A stretch of 64,000 nt of DNA from Medicago truncatula (Eukaryota > Streptophyta > Magnoliopsida > Fabales > Fabaceae). A model generated the notes under the pieces. That model searched no databases. It saw only the letters and a list, made by a program, of their open reading frames with translations, and was not told the DNA's origin. Below are positions 1 to 10,205 of the stretch, one piece after another (positions within the stretch are counted from its first letter, which is position 1; each line of letters begins with the position of its first letter). Location of the stretch: positions 42,493,832 through 42,557,831 of the forward strand of contig NC_053046.1 in NCBI RefSeq assembly GCF_003473485.1. Direction: 5' to 3'. The position numbers were made by a program, and so were the translations under genes.

Positions 1-238
1 TGATTTCAAAGGCACAGACTTTGAATACATACCATTTGGTGCTGGAAGGAGGATGTGTCCGGGCATTGCATTTGCCTTATCAAATGTTGAACTTCCTCTT
101 GCTGAATTACTTTATAACTTTGATTGGAAGCTTCCCAACGGAATGAGCCATCAAGAACTTGATATGACCGAGTCATTTGGGCTTAGTGTAGGAAGAAAAC
201 ACGACCTATGTTTGATTCCTATTAATCATCATCCGTAA
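1..238 (+). CDS. CYP71D-type cytochrome P450, 3' end only (cut by window edge)
   Basis: This is the C-terminal part of exon 2 of a P450; the rest lies before the window. Codons are in frame from base 2 to the TAA at 236-238. The translation opens just before the heme loop and shows [10 protein letters not shown], whose cysteine is the axial heme ligand. It then has the family tail with [18 protein letters not shown] and an ending close to the other copies (LIPINHHP). In this family the enzymes sit on the ER by an N-terminal anchor and use NADPH-P450 reductase. The [16 protein letters not shown] tail matches best the copies at 22172 and 31113. Whether the whole gene is intact cannot be seen. 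Confidence 0.9.
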   Translation, partial: DFKGTDFEYIPFGAGRRMCPGIAFALSNVELPLAELLYNFDWKLPNGMSHQELDMTESFGLSVGRKHDLCLIPINHHP

Positions 239-898
239 TATTTGTATTATATAAGCCAACAATTTCACAAAGTGTGTAATTTTCTTATGCTACTTTCAGC
301 AAGGCGCATGAGATGTCGTTTACATGAATAATGTACCTTAAAAATAGAGAAACTGTCAAGATATACAAAATCAACATATGCTAAAGCCTTTGGATCATTT
401 TGCAGGCTTACTTCAGTAGTTCTAATTTGCAGGATTAAGATATATTTTTCTCTATTGGTTTTCTATGTAAGATTAGGTAAAGATGCAAGTTAGATGTATT
501 TTAAATTCTCACTATAAGTTTACAATTGGTGTATACTCTAAATTTATTCTGAATTTATTTACATGGCTGTGTACTTAAACTTACATTTTTGCAACTGTGT
601 ATAGTTTACACATTGTTTTTTTTAGGGGTCAAATTAAAGGATTAGAAAACTAGGTGGATGAACTTTGATTTGAATGAGCTCATTTGTTCGCTCGATCGAT
701 TGACTTGTGTGTGCATGGCTAACTTGGTTCTTAGCATATGTAATATAGTTTGGGAAATAAAGTAGGTGAATACTCTTATATCCATGTAGTTTGATTCGGT
801 ATGTACTCTCATTCATTCATTCAATATTATGTCATCTTTTTATATTAAGTTATTTTAAAATAAATTTAAATTTTAAATGAATTTCGCCTACATGCTAC
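239..898. other. Intergenic, 3' flank of first P450
   Basis: The first 250 bases resemble the 3' flanks of other array members, such as the stretch with ATATGCTAAAGC near 375. A short piece near 330-350 (TACCTTAAAAATAGAGAAAC) resembles the intron sequence captured behind the P450 at 18274. I see no gene. Confidence 0.5.
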
Positions 899-2051
899 TG
901 ATAGATTTTTTAGCAAGTGCACTAAATACTATCGAAGTAGTAAAAATATCGTTCCCACGAGGACTGTGTTAATCTCAATTTAGCAATAAGGTAAATATTT
1001 AGGATGTGAAAATTTCTTTTAGTGCGTGAGGCAGTAGGTTGGTTTGCATAAAATTAAATAAACAGAAAATAAAGATAATTTTGGAAAAGATAAAGAGAGA
1101 GATAAGATCGGGTCTTTCGAATCATCTATGTTCCCCTAATTGGTATACTGCACCTATTTTTATGAATGATTTTCTAGTTCCACGATAGTTAACAAAATAG
1201 TCCTAATCAATCCCTTGAGTTAGGACCCTCTTTTCAAACTACAGCCCCTAATTCCTTAGGTGGTCTAATAATCTTTGAAGGTTTAAGCATGTTAACCTAA
1301 TATCACTAACAAACGATTATCCATACCTAGACTAACCCTGTTTATTAGAACAATTCAATTCTGTCTAAGTAGAAAGCTATGGTCAGTAGTCATTCATTCT
1401 TATTAAATCATGTTTATATTTGATCAGGATATAAAAAGCATTAAGAACAATTGAATTGAATAAAAATTAGATTGTCATTCACAATAAATAGAGTTTCACA
1501 GCAACATGGTTCAATTAGGGTTACAAAGAATCATCTCAGACCTAATCTCTAAGAGATTTAGCTACTCATAATTGAGTTTACAAATAGCATAATCAATAGT
1601 GGAATCAAAACATACATGAACTGATAGAAGGTTGAAGAAATCGCCCTCCTAGTCATCTTTAGGTCTCAAAATCGCACTTTGCTCTCTCCAAATCGTAACC
1701 CTTGTCTTTGGAATAGACTTCAGCTTAAATAGGCACATAATTCCGCCTAAAATCGTGCCACGATTTAAGTAAATCGTGGCACGATTCTCCTTGAATCGCA
1801 AATCACTGAATTAGGGTTTCCTCAGATCGTGCCACGATTATGCCATCGTGACACGATTTCTTCAATGTCGAAGCTTGATTTTGGTCTTCTAAAATCGTGT
1901 CACGTTTTTACCAAATCGTGACACGATTCTCTTCTTTGTATTTTCTTTAGTTTTCTACTCTTTTGCTGCATAAGTTGCCTTGTGAGCTCCAATTTGTGAT
2001 CAAAATACATATAAAAAGACTCTAAAAATAGCGAATGACTGACTGTCATCA
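899..2051. mobile_element. Solo LTR of an LTR retrotransposon (fossil)
   Basis: The block begins TGATAG and ends GTCATCA, so it has the TG...CA ends of an LTR. It is flanked on both sides by the same five bases, GCTAC (894-898 and 2052-2056), the target duplication size of LTR elements. It has no coding capacity. No second LTR or internal part is seen, so a solo LTR left by recombination is the simplest reading. Superfamily is not decided. A cluster of short palindromes lies inside it (1752-1928). Confidence 0.72.
1752..1928. repeat. Cluster of six ATCGTGnCACGAT palindromes
   Basis: Six near-copies of a 13-base palindrome, ATCGTGnCACGAT, fall within about 180 bases of the solo LTR. The central base varies (C, G, A, T) while the arms are kept, with one imperfect arm. 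Spacing is irregular. The palindrome arms hold CACG half-sites like those of plant bZIP/bHLH sites, but function is not shown. Confidence 0.8.
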
Positions 2052-2510
2052 GCTACCAACATTCAATCAAACTCCAAATTAATCAAGAACTTACCAATAT
2101 GTTATGTTCGATCATGAAATACTAAAATCTTGTCATTTGTTCATTTAATCGCCAATGTTTGCTTCATGGTTTAACTTGAAGAAACACAATGAGTATGGTT
2201 GATCCGTCAAGGCTCGAGATCTACGGTCAATGCAAGGTGGTAATGACTTTGAGTTGGCGACATTCGGTCTGTGACTTCCTTCTTCTCCAGAGGGGTGATG
2301 TACAGACAAACACTTCGACGATCAAATAAAAATGCGTCTAATTTGCGAAGTCTTTATCAAACAATTTTTTAAAAGAGTTTTTCGAAATAAGATTTTAACA
2401 CAATTCAAACTTCAGAACTTATGAAAAAACGAATAAGAGCGATGTACATAAAGTTTAAAAACCCCAGTTGACTAATTTTGTTTGGCTCACCCTCGATTGG
2501 TGAGTGTTTT
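2052..2510. other. Intergenic, no gene seen
   Basis: AT-rich sequence between the solo LTR and the next transposon. No open frame, RNA gene or clear repeat was recognised. Confidence 0.4.
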
Positions 2511-3164
2511 AGGGTCCGTTTGGTTCGAGAGTTTTGGAGGGGAGGGGAGGAGAGATTTTTAATTTGATGTGATTGGTTCAATTTTTAGAAGGGGAGGGGA
2601 GGGAAGGGAAGGGGAGCAAATCTCTTTAAAATTTTATTGCATTGCAATAATTATACTTAAATTAATTTCAAATCTCAATATTAACCTTGTAACAACAATC
2701 TTATTATTATTAGGTTATCTTATTCTTGTAACAATTTTTATTATTATTTTGTTATATTTTTCTTGTAACAACTTTTATTATTATATTATCTATCTCTCTT
2801 ATTTGTTATATGTACAAACCATTCCTACTAATACTTTGTTGCTGTCAACGACCGTATTATTATTATTATCTTGTTTTAATTCAGCTTATTATTAAATTTT
2901 TTTTCACTGTTAATTAATTCACCTATTCATGTCTTGTTGTGCAAAATATATGAGCCGGTTTGAGATAAAGTAAGCAGCTTAGATGTGTGCTTGTCTTCCA
3001 TCGATCTCTGAAATCATAAAAACAAGTGGTTTCTTTTATTTAATTAAGTTTAAGGGTAAAATGGTAAAATAATTTTAAAATACCTCCCCCTCCCCTTGCG
3101 AACCAAACACGTTTTTAATTAAAATATCTCCCCTCCCCTTCTAATTCTCGAATCAAACGGATGG
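2511..3164. mobile_element. Non-autonomous DNA transposon with G-rich inverted ends
   Basis: The left end reads GGGTCCGTTTGGTTCGAGAG followed by GGGGAGGGG-rich sequence. The right end is its imperfect inverse (CCCTCCCCTTCTAATTCTCG then AATCAAACGG). A second, similar C-rich end lies at about 3083-3110. The inside is AT-rich and non-coding. This end type is common in hAT-like MITEs. No clear target duplication was found, so the exact ends are approximate. Confidence 0.6.
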
Positions 3165-4418
3165 TTATAAAATGTCTAAGATTAATATTTATAAAAACTA
3201 GGGTTTCTCATCAACCAATCCTTAAAAAAGAAACATTAAAACAACAATTAAAATATAAATATTTTTTCCGATAAATACAACTTATATGGTAAAAATTATT
3301 TACAAAAACATTTGATCTGATGCCTTCAAAAAAAAAAAAAACATTTGATCGATGAGATGCAGATCCAAACTCTTAATTCTAGACTTCTTTGAACTTAATG
3401 CGTGAGTGTGTGAATGTTATTGTTTTAAAACATAGCCTGAACCTATGCATTTTGAGAAGAAAAATAGAAAAAAAGACATATTTTGAACCCTCAACCACAG
3501 TTAAACTCTATAGTATCTTGGAGACGCTCTTTCAAAAGTTTAGGTGATGTTTTATTCATGAGTTGACTAATTTAATATTAAATATATTATTTTAAGATCA
3601 ACCCTTCTAAAATGAGAAACTCATTTTAGAATGTAAAGTGACTAACATAAATCGTTAATTAATAAATAAAAGATATATACTATAAGCATATTATAACAAA
3701 CCATGAGTTCGTTATAATAACAATCTTAGATTTTTTTCCACTTTACAAGATCCTTGGAGACGATGATGAAACGAGATAGATGATGATGATAATGAATGAA
3801 TGATTTTTTTGTTTTGTTTTATGAACGCATGTATCAAGATGATTAAGATGAAGAAGAGGAGCAGGGAAGATGATGAATAAAGATAAAATAAATTAAGTAT
3901 TGATGGTGCATTATATTAGATCTAAAATAGACATGCATAATCTCACGGTTGCATTTTTGAAAAATAGATCAACATAATATTAAAAAATTAATAAGGTATT
4001 TGGTGGATCATCTACACTTTTGACACACCTTAGACATTGAGGTTGAAAGTTAATGGAAAATGATTAATTAGACTCATCGAAATAACATTAAAGATCCAAA
4101 ATGTAACAATTAATTAGGAGACTAAAATAACAACTATAAATAAGTTAAGAGACCAAATATACCTACAAATCGCAGAATTATGACCCACATTAAACCTGCT
4201 ATATGATCAAGCGAAAGGTCTAATAATATATTTTAATCGCAATTGGTTAATACAAATACAAAATATATTACAAATGGAAGTATGAGTCAGCCTCAAATTG
4301 ATGTATGTAGTAGTATCAATTTAATAAGCCAAACAACTCAATGATTGCAAACTAATTATCAATATGATTTTGATTAATTAGTTTAATGGCTAGAATTCAC
4401 GTGTTAAGATGAAAAAGT
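3165..4418. other. Intergenic; upstream block shared with two other P450 copies
   Basis: About 3312-3520 matches 9840-10040 upstream of the P450 at 10206. From about 4141 the sequence matches 15361 onwards upstream of the P450 at 16255. It is therefore the old 5' flank of a duplicated P450 unit. No gene is seen. Confidence 0.6.
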
Positions 4419-4727
4419 CACTACAAAAAAACGCGTTAATTCTGGCGGTTTTTTACCGGCGGTCCTTATTAACCGCCACTATATCCTGTCACAATTATGT
4501 AAATAATGGCGTTTGAAACTGCCGCTATATACAATTAAATAACCGCCACTTTAAACCAAGTATATAACGGCGGACAACATGGCGGCTACGTAAAAACTGC
4601 CGCTTTAAACATTGTGGCAGGCGAAATTTCGGCAGTTCTTGAAACGGCAGAATTGTGCATAGTGGCGGCTAAAACCGCCGGAATATACATTTTTTAGCCG
4701 CCGGAAAACACGCGTTTTTTTGTAGTG
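4419..4727. mobile_element. CACTA-type MITE with AGT target duplication
   Basis: The element starts CACTACAAAAAAACGCG and ends with the inverse CGCGTTTTTTTGTAGTG. It is flanked by the three-base duplication AGT (4416-4418 and 4728-4730), as expected for CACTA (En/Spm) elements. The inside holds many GGCGGT/ACCGCC units in both orientations. The paralogous flank at 15633-15645 has the uninterrupted sequence with a single AGT, so the insertion came after the duplication. Confidence 0.92.
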
Positions 4728-5100
4728 AGTAGGGTTTTATTTTTTATTTTTTTTATGTACATCATATTTTTCAAATTTTATGTCATGTGGATAATTTTAT
4801 AAATTTTTTAAAATATAATCAATTTTATATAAGAACAAAAAATTGTGTATTATTTAACAAAATTATCCTTCATTAACGTGATTTTTTTTTTTCATTAACT
4901 TGATAGAAAATAGAGTATGCACATTTTTTTTTTCATATAATAAAAAAAAATATTATTCTCGTAGTTGATACAAGGAAAAAAATATTATATTTTTCGTTGT
5001 ATTCTGCTTTAGATCTAATTGTATCTCTTTGCTAATATTTATTAATTTTGTTTAGTATTATTATTAGTATTGAAACTGCAGATTGTCACGTAAGTCTTTT
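4728..5100. other. Duplicated P450 5' flank, second part
   Basis: This AT-rich stretch matches 15640-16200 closely, apart from a 184-bp MITE present only in the other copy. It leads to the 5' leader of the pseudogene (AAGTCTTTTGCACAACC). Confidence 0.65.
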
Positions 5101-6173
5101 GCACAACCATCTTTCTTGGCATATCTTTTCTTACTCCAGGGTCATTTTCTTGCACAACCATTTTGAGTAGGGCGAAGGCCAAAATGGAAAAAGTTCACAA
5201 AGAGATTTATATGATATTGCAAGACATCATCGACGATCACAAAAGCATTCGCAAGGAAGATAGCAATGATGAAGATCTAGTAGATGTTCTTCTCAAGATT
5301 AAACAGGAAAATTATCACTCAGAACATCCTTTAACGGATGACAATATGAAATCAATCATCCAGGTAAGTCTACAATAATATTATTTTAGAGAGAAAAAAA
5401 ATATGATTATCTTGACTAATAATAGTATTTTGGAGAGAACATCAAATAATTGACCTAACTTAATTTTGGGTGGCGTTGTATGGAAGAAAATGCATGTTGG
5501 TTTAGAGAGTAGATAATGTTAATGTTAATCCATTTGTAGGACATGTTCACTGCTGGTACCGAAACATCGTCAGAGATGGTAAAGAACCCAAAGGTAATGG
5601 AAGAAGCACAAGTTGAAGTAAGAAGAGTGTTTGATAAAAAGGGGTATATATGTGGATGAGATGGAGTTGCACCTGTTGATATACTTAAAGTTTGTCATCA
5701 AAGAAACACTGAGGTTGCATCCAGTTGCACCATTGTTAGTTCCAAGAGAAAGTAGGGAGAGATGCCAAATTAATAGGCATGAGATCCCAATTAAGACAAG
5801 AGTCGTTATTATTGCTTGGGCTATTGGAAGAGATCCAAGGTATTGGGTTGAAGCTGAGAGATTTAAACCTGAGAGGTTTGTTAATAGCACAATTGAATTC
5901 AAAGGCACGGACTTTGAATACATACCATTTGGTGCTGGAAGGAGGATGTGTCCCGGAATTGCATTTGCCCTACCAAACATTGAGCTACCTCTTGCTCAAT
6001 TACTTTACCGGTTTGATTGGAAGCTTCCCAATAAAATGAAGAATGAAGAACTAGATATGGCTGAGTCATTTGGGATTACTGTAGGTAGAAAACACGACCT
6101 ATATTTAATTGCTATTAATCGTCTCTGTAATATGTATTATCTAAGCAAACAAGTTCAGAAACGATGTTCCTAA
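5101..6173 (+). pseudogene. CYP71D-type P450 pseudogene with most of exon 1 deleted
   Basis: The 5' leader (to GGGTCA near 5145) is joined directly to the last part of exon 1 at about 5164, so the start codon, membrane anchor and about 230 codons are gone. Exon 1 resumes at [13 protein letters not shown] and ends at the donor after IIQ (5364). Exon 2 begins near 5540 ([12 protein letters not shown]). It lacks eight residues after the I-helix motif (VLLWAMSE in its relatives). It then has extra bases near 5645 that shift the frame. After that, an open frame runs through KETLR, PERF and [10 protein letters not shown] to 6173. Its closest relatives are the copy at 10206 (exon 1) and the copy at 26185 (end of exon 2). 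It cannot make a P450. Confidence 0.9.
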
Positions 6174-6240
6174 TAAAATTTGTAGTGGTAAACTTTACAT
6201 ATAGGTTTACTATATGTCGTCTAAAATTTATGTATGATAT

Positions 6241-6530
6241 TTGTACCACAAATATAGAATATGTGTCAAGCATTGCATTTGGTTTAGCCTCTTGCTGAAT
6301 TATTTTATGAATTTGATTGAAAGCTTCCCAATGGAATGAATAATGAAGAACTTGATATGACTGAGAGTCATTTGGGCATACAGTCGGAAGAAAACATGAC
6401 CTATGTTCGGATCTTATTATTGATCGTCTATAATATTTGTATTGTCCCTTTCAAAATAAAATATTTGTATTGTCTAAGCAAACAAGTTCACAATGTGGTT
6501 AATTTTCTTATATACTTTTAGCAAGGTGTA
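6241..6530 (+). pseudogene. Relic of a CYP71D 3' end (copy 1)
   Basis: The stretch keeps broken pieces of the P450 C-terminal code: MCQALHLV-like heme region, [18 protein letters not shown] and a 3' flank. No frame is open for long. Near-identical relics follow the P450s at 22172 (24085-24300) and 26185 (27965-28170). It was therefore already a relic when the unit was duplicated. Confidence 0.75.
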
Positions 6531-8000
6531 TGAATCGTTGTTGACATTTTTATTAAGATTCTACTTTTCACATTAGATATTCAATTTAGCTCGAAAATCC
6601 CGGAATTTCTTCAGTTAATCAATTTGTTCCAACTCCTTCATCAAATCAACATATGTTAAAGCATTTGCATCATTTTGCACGCCTATTTTAGGAAGGATAA
6701 AGATCTCTCTCTCTCCCTCCCTCCCCCACGTAGGACCACGAGAAAGATGTAATAAATTTAGAGTATACTGAATTTCATTTGTTTGTCATGTCTCACTTGG
6801 TTCTCAGCATTTGCAAACATGTCGGTAAGTATGTACGAGCATGAAACATTACAATCACGTTATTCATTGCCTATCCGAAATAAATAATCAATAAAATAGT
6901 TTTGGTATTCATTAATTTACCAAGCTTTCTTCATGTTTTAACTTCAGAACACAAGGAATGAACGATGAAAGGAATGCAGCGATTGTAGTAAATTTTAATG
7001 TTTATACTTTGTATTCTATTGGTTGGTCAATGTTTGAATTATTGTGGATTATTAGTTATTTTTTCCATTATTGGGTTTGTATGCTTCCTGCAAGTGGGAG
7101 ACTATTGGAGTTGGTTTTGAATTAAACATTTTTAAAACAAGTCTCACATTGTTACGTTTCTAATCGGTTGAGATTTGTGGTAATAAAGAAACATAGTAAA
7201 CTTCAACTCTTTTGTGCTGTCAATCAAAGGAGTTTAGTTTATATATATATAGTGTGGACTATTATAATTAATAGTATGTCCCATGTCAAATGTGATTTTA
7301 GTAAAAAAAATATATATGTATGTTTTGTAACAATTAATCATACTCAATTGTTTGACAGATACGAAACATAAATATATTGCTGCTCACTCTCCATATTGAC
7401 ATGCTCTTGGTTCTCAGAATTTGCAAACAGCTTGTTTCATGTTTTAACTTCAGGGAACACAATGAATAAACGCTGAAAGGAATGCAGCGACAAATTGTTC
7501 AAAGAGCGCTGCTATACAACACGACAAACTCAACACACGAATGCTACATAAGTTGTTGAACGACACCCAATTCACTTTATTAATAGATTTCTTTATGGTT
7601 ATTGATGCTTTTGTATATAGTAGTATATTAAAAAACAATGTTAAGCAATAACTGACATACATCTTTGTGTTTATGTACCCAAATAAATAGATATGTTTTT
7701 TGTACCAAAAAAAAAAAAAAAAGATATGTTTTTTTTACCTGAAATAATTTATCCTTTAGAAATGGAAAAAAAAAAAAAAAAAAAAGATGACTAGTCCCAA
7801 TTTTTTTCAAGTTATAGGATTCATTTGGCTAATAGCTTTTTATAATTTTTTTTAATATTATAAGATATATTGAGGAACATGCTAGTTTTTGTTCTTTTTT
7901 ACCATTTTTGTATTTTATTTATATAAATATATCTTTCATCTATTTATCACAAACCATAGTCTTTCTTACTCACCAATACATTTCTCTCTTATGGTTCTTT
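6531..8000. other. Intergenic; duplicated 3' flank plus a probable LTR-element end
   Basis: About 6590-6980 matches the 3' flanks behind the P450s at 22172 (24430-24890) and 26185 (28300-28470). A second copy of its end (TTTTAACTTCAG...GCAGCGA) recurs at 7440-7490. Between the two lies a purine tract (CAAGTGGGAGA, 7091-7101) followed by TATTGGAG, which looks like the 3' end of a copia-type fossil. No gene is seen. Confidence 0.45.
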
Positions 8001-8017
8001 CTACTTTCATTTTCTTC

Positions 8018-8353
8018 ATCATGTCTTCTCCTTATCTTCTAGTAAATACTATTGTTTCGATCATATAAAAAACCTTTTGCAATGTATATATCTTCAAAAA
8101 AGACATTGGGAGGGTTGAAGAACCAACCCAACCATTTTTTTACTTGGCTAATGATCCTACTCGAAAGGTGACTCATATTTGTTATGCGGAGCTTTTGATC
8201 TCGTTGGCATCTGATAAATATTTTGATTATTATCATGAATATAAACTACTTGAGCCTAACATGGAAGTACAAAACATGTTTGTTAAACAAGAGTTTGAAT
8301 TAGAATCACATGATTCTCCCCTTTATGTTAAATGGATGTCGGCGAAGCACTAG
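8018..8353 (+). pseudogene. Unrecognised coding relic (copy 1), paired with 28878-29175
   Basis: An open stretch at 8144-8353 reads MANDPTRKVTHICYAELL and continues through SDKYFDYYHEYKLLEPN to MSAKH. A matching sequence stands at 28887-29175 and starts MSSPSPPLK. Here the same start region (ATGTCTTCTCC near 8020) is out of frame with the later part. Each copy lies 1-2 kb behind a CYP71D copy that carries the 3' relic, so it belongs to the duplicated block. I do not recognise the family. It may be the remains of a small gene. The similarity at protein level suggests it was once coding. Confidence 0.4.
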
Positions 8354-9066
8354 GACTCAGTCAAGCATTGTAGTGAATGGCTAATTTGTGTTTTGATAGC
8401 ACGAATTGTTCTCTTGATTCGAAGATCGTCGTCAATGCTTTTAATGGTGATAACAATAATAATAACGAATTTGGCAACATTATTCATCATTGTAAGTAAC
8501 ATTTTTTTAACAACTCGAAAATTTAGTTTAACCAGAGACAATCAAATGATGTCGCTCATATATTAGCACATGTAGCCTCGTTAGAAGCTAGTTGTTAAGT
8601 TCTTACTGATTATCTTATAATTATATAAGTCAACAAAAAATTGTTGTTGCTAATTAAAAAGCTTATGTCTCTTTCAAAATCTAAACCTCGACAACCTCTT
8701 TTCCTAAGTATGCAACGTGGCTAAACAAAAGTCAAAGTTCAAACAACCCAACTCGTGTTATTTCTTTCTACAAAAAAAAGAAAAAAAGTAAATCGAAGAA
8801 CAAAATCAGAACAACAACAATAACAACAAAGTTCTCCATTTCCAACACTTCCGAGATCCCACTGAACTGATCCACCACAGGTACATCCTCCCTCTTCAGT
8901 TTCCCTTTCTCTCATCTTCTGTTAATAACTATAGTAGTTTATTTTTATGTAAATTCACTATTACCCTCTAATCTTTGGTCTATTTAGTTTTTTGTTAAAC
9001 TCAAAATATTAATGATGTTTTTTTTACGCTTACAAGAATAAAAAGCATGCATTAAATAAACTTTAG
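8354..9066. other. Intergenic with a 5'-leader-like stretch
   Basis: About 8790-8885 (CAACAACAATAACAACAAAG, then CCACCACAGGTACATCC) looks like an untranslated first exon with a splice donor, but no coding exon follows. Otherwise AT-rich, nothing recognised. Confidence 0.3.
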
Positions 9067-9422
9067 CCTTAATTACAATTTTAATTTCTTTATTTTTATT
9101 TTTCAGTTATTCATGGAATTGGGCGTCCCATTTTAATATCATTCATTTGTTTATCCCTCCATCAATTTTTTTTAATTAAAATTGGTGATTTGATATATTT
9201 TAAATGATGTGACATTCTCTAAAAAAAATAAATTATGTGACATATAACTTGATAACGTGCCGTGGTCAACACTCATGAAATTATATAATAACTCGTTAAA
9301 AACTTTAGTTTCAACTTTAGTATATCATTTTTTAAGTACCAAAATTTGATTGAGGAACCAAAATCTAGGAAATCAATTTCGTGAATTACTGAAAATGTAG
9401 AGGGATCAAAACTGTAATTAAA
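9067..9422. mobile_element. Non-autonomous DNA transposon with about 55-bp inverted ends
   Basis: The left end CTTAATTACAATTTTAATTT...TTTTTCAGTTATTC is matched by the inverse of the right end (GAATTACTGAAAATG...ACTGTAATTAA). The inside is non-coding. Ends of this TTAATTACAGTTTTGATCCC type are frequent in legume DNA. The superfamily is not decided. Confidence 0.6.
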
Positions 9423-10205
9423 TAAAAAAAAATTATCATTACTAAATAAATTATGAGTAAAAATGTCTAAACTTTATTATTTCTTACTATATGTTTTAAA
9501 ATATTAAAGGACCGATTAGCAGGGGTGGTTGAGATATTATGTTTTCCAGCCCCCGTATAATAGGTTTCTAGATCCGTCCTTAGGTCCAGTAGTGATTGTC
9601 GTATACCGCAAAAGGTTTAACTGTACTAAGCCAAAAAATTTAAGAAGACTAGAATATAGTTAGTTTTATATTAACATACTTTAGTGGTTGAAAGGAATGA
9701 ACTAGCTATCAGAATGATAATGAACTAGAAACTTATAGGTTCCTCATCAAATAAATCCTTAAAAAAAAAAACATTAAAAAACAACTAAAATATACCTTTT
9801 AAAAAAAACTATTCGAGCATGCATAATTTTCTTTGGTAAATATATGATAAAAGGTTGCATAAATGTTTGATATGATGAGATGGAGATTCAAACTCTTAAT
9901 TCCACATTTCTCTATGCTTAATTTGTGTGTGAGTGTGAATTTTGTTGTTAAATAACATAGTTTGAACGTAGACTTTTTGGAAGAAAAGAAAACGACATAT
10001 ATATTTTGATCCTTCAACCACAATTAAACTATATATAGTGCCTTGGAAGTACAAGCGAAAGGTCTAATAATTTATTTTAATCGCAATTGGTTGATACAAA
10101 TAATCCCAAAATATGATGATGTACCTTGAAGCCTTTTTGTTGTATCTTTTGCACATATACCATCATCTAGGCATTTCATTTTTTCCTTCAGGGTCAAGCT
10201 ATCTC
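9423..10205. other. 5' flank of the P450 at 10206
   Basis: The stretch 9840-10110 matches parts of 3312-3520 and 4200-4260, with the sequence between them missing, so this is a shortened copy of the flank at 3.2-5.1 kb. An in-frame upstream ATG lies at 10113. The leader GGGTCAAGCTATCTC before the start codon is shared with the copy at 16255. Confidence 0.55.

Noticed and set aside
1752-1928. CRISPR-like repeat array
   Set aside because: The units are short palindromes with irregular, unequal spacers within an LTR of a plant genome.
2569-2895. Open frame of 108 codons within the G-rich-ended element
   Set aside because: The translation is mostly I, L and Y from AT-rich repeats inside a non-autonomous transposon.
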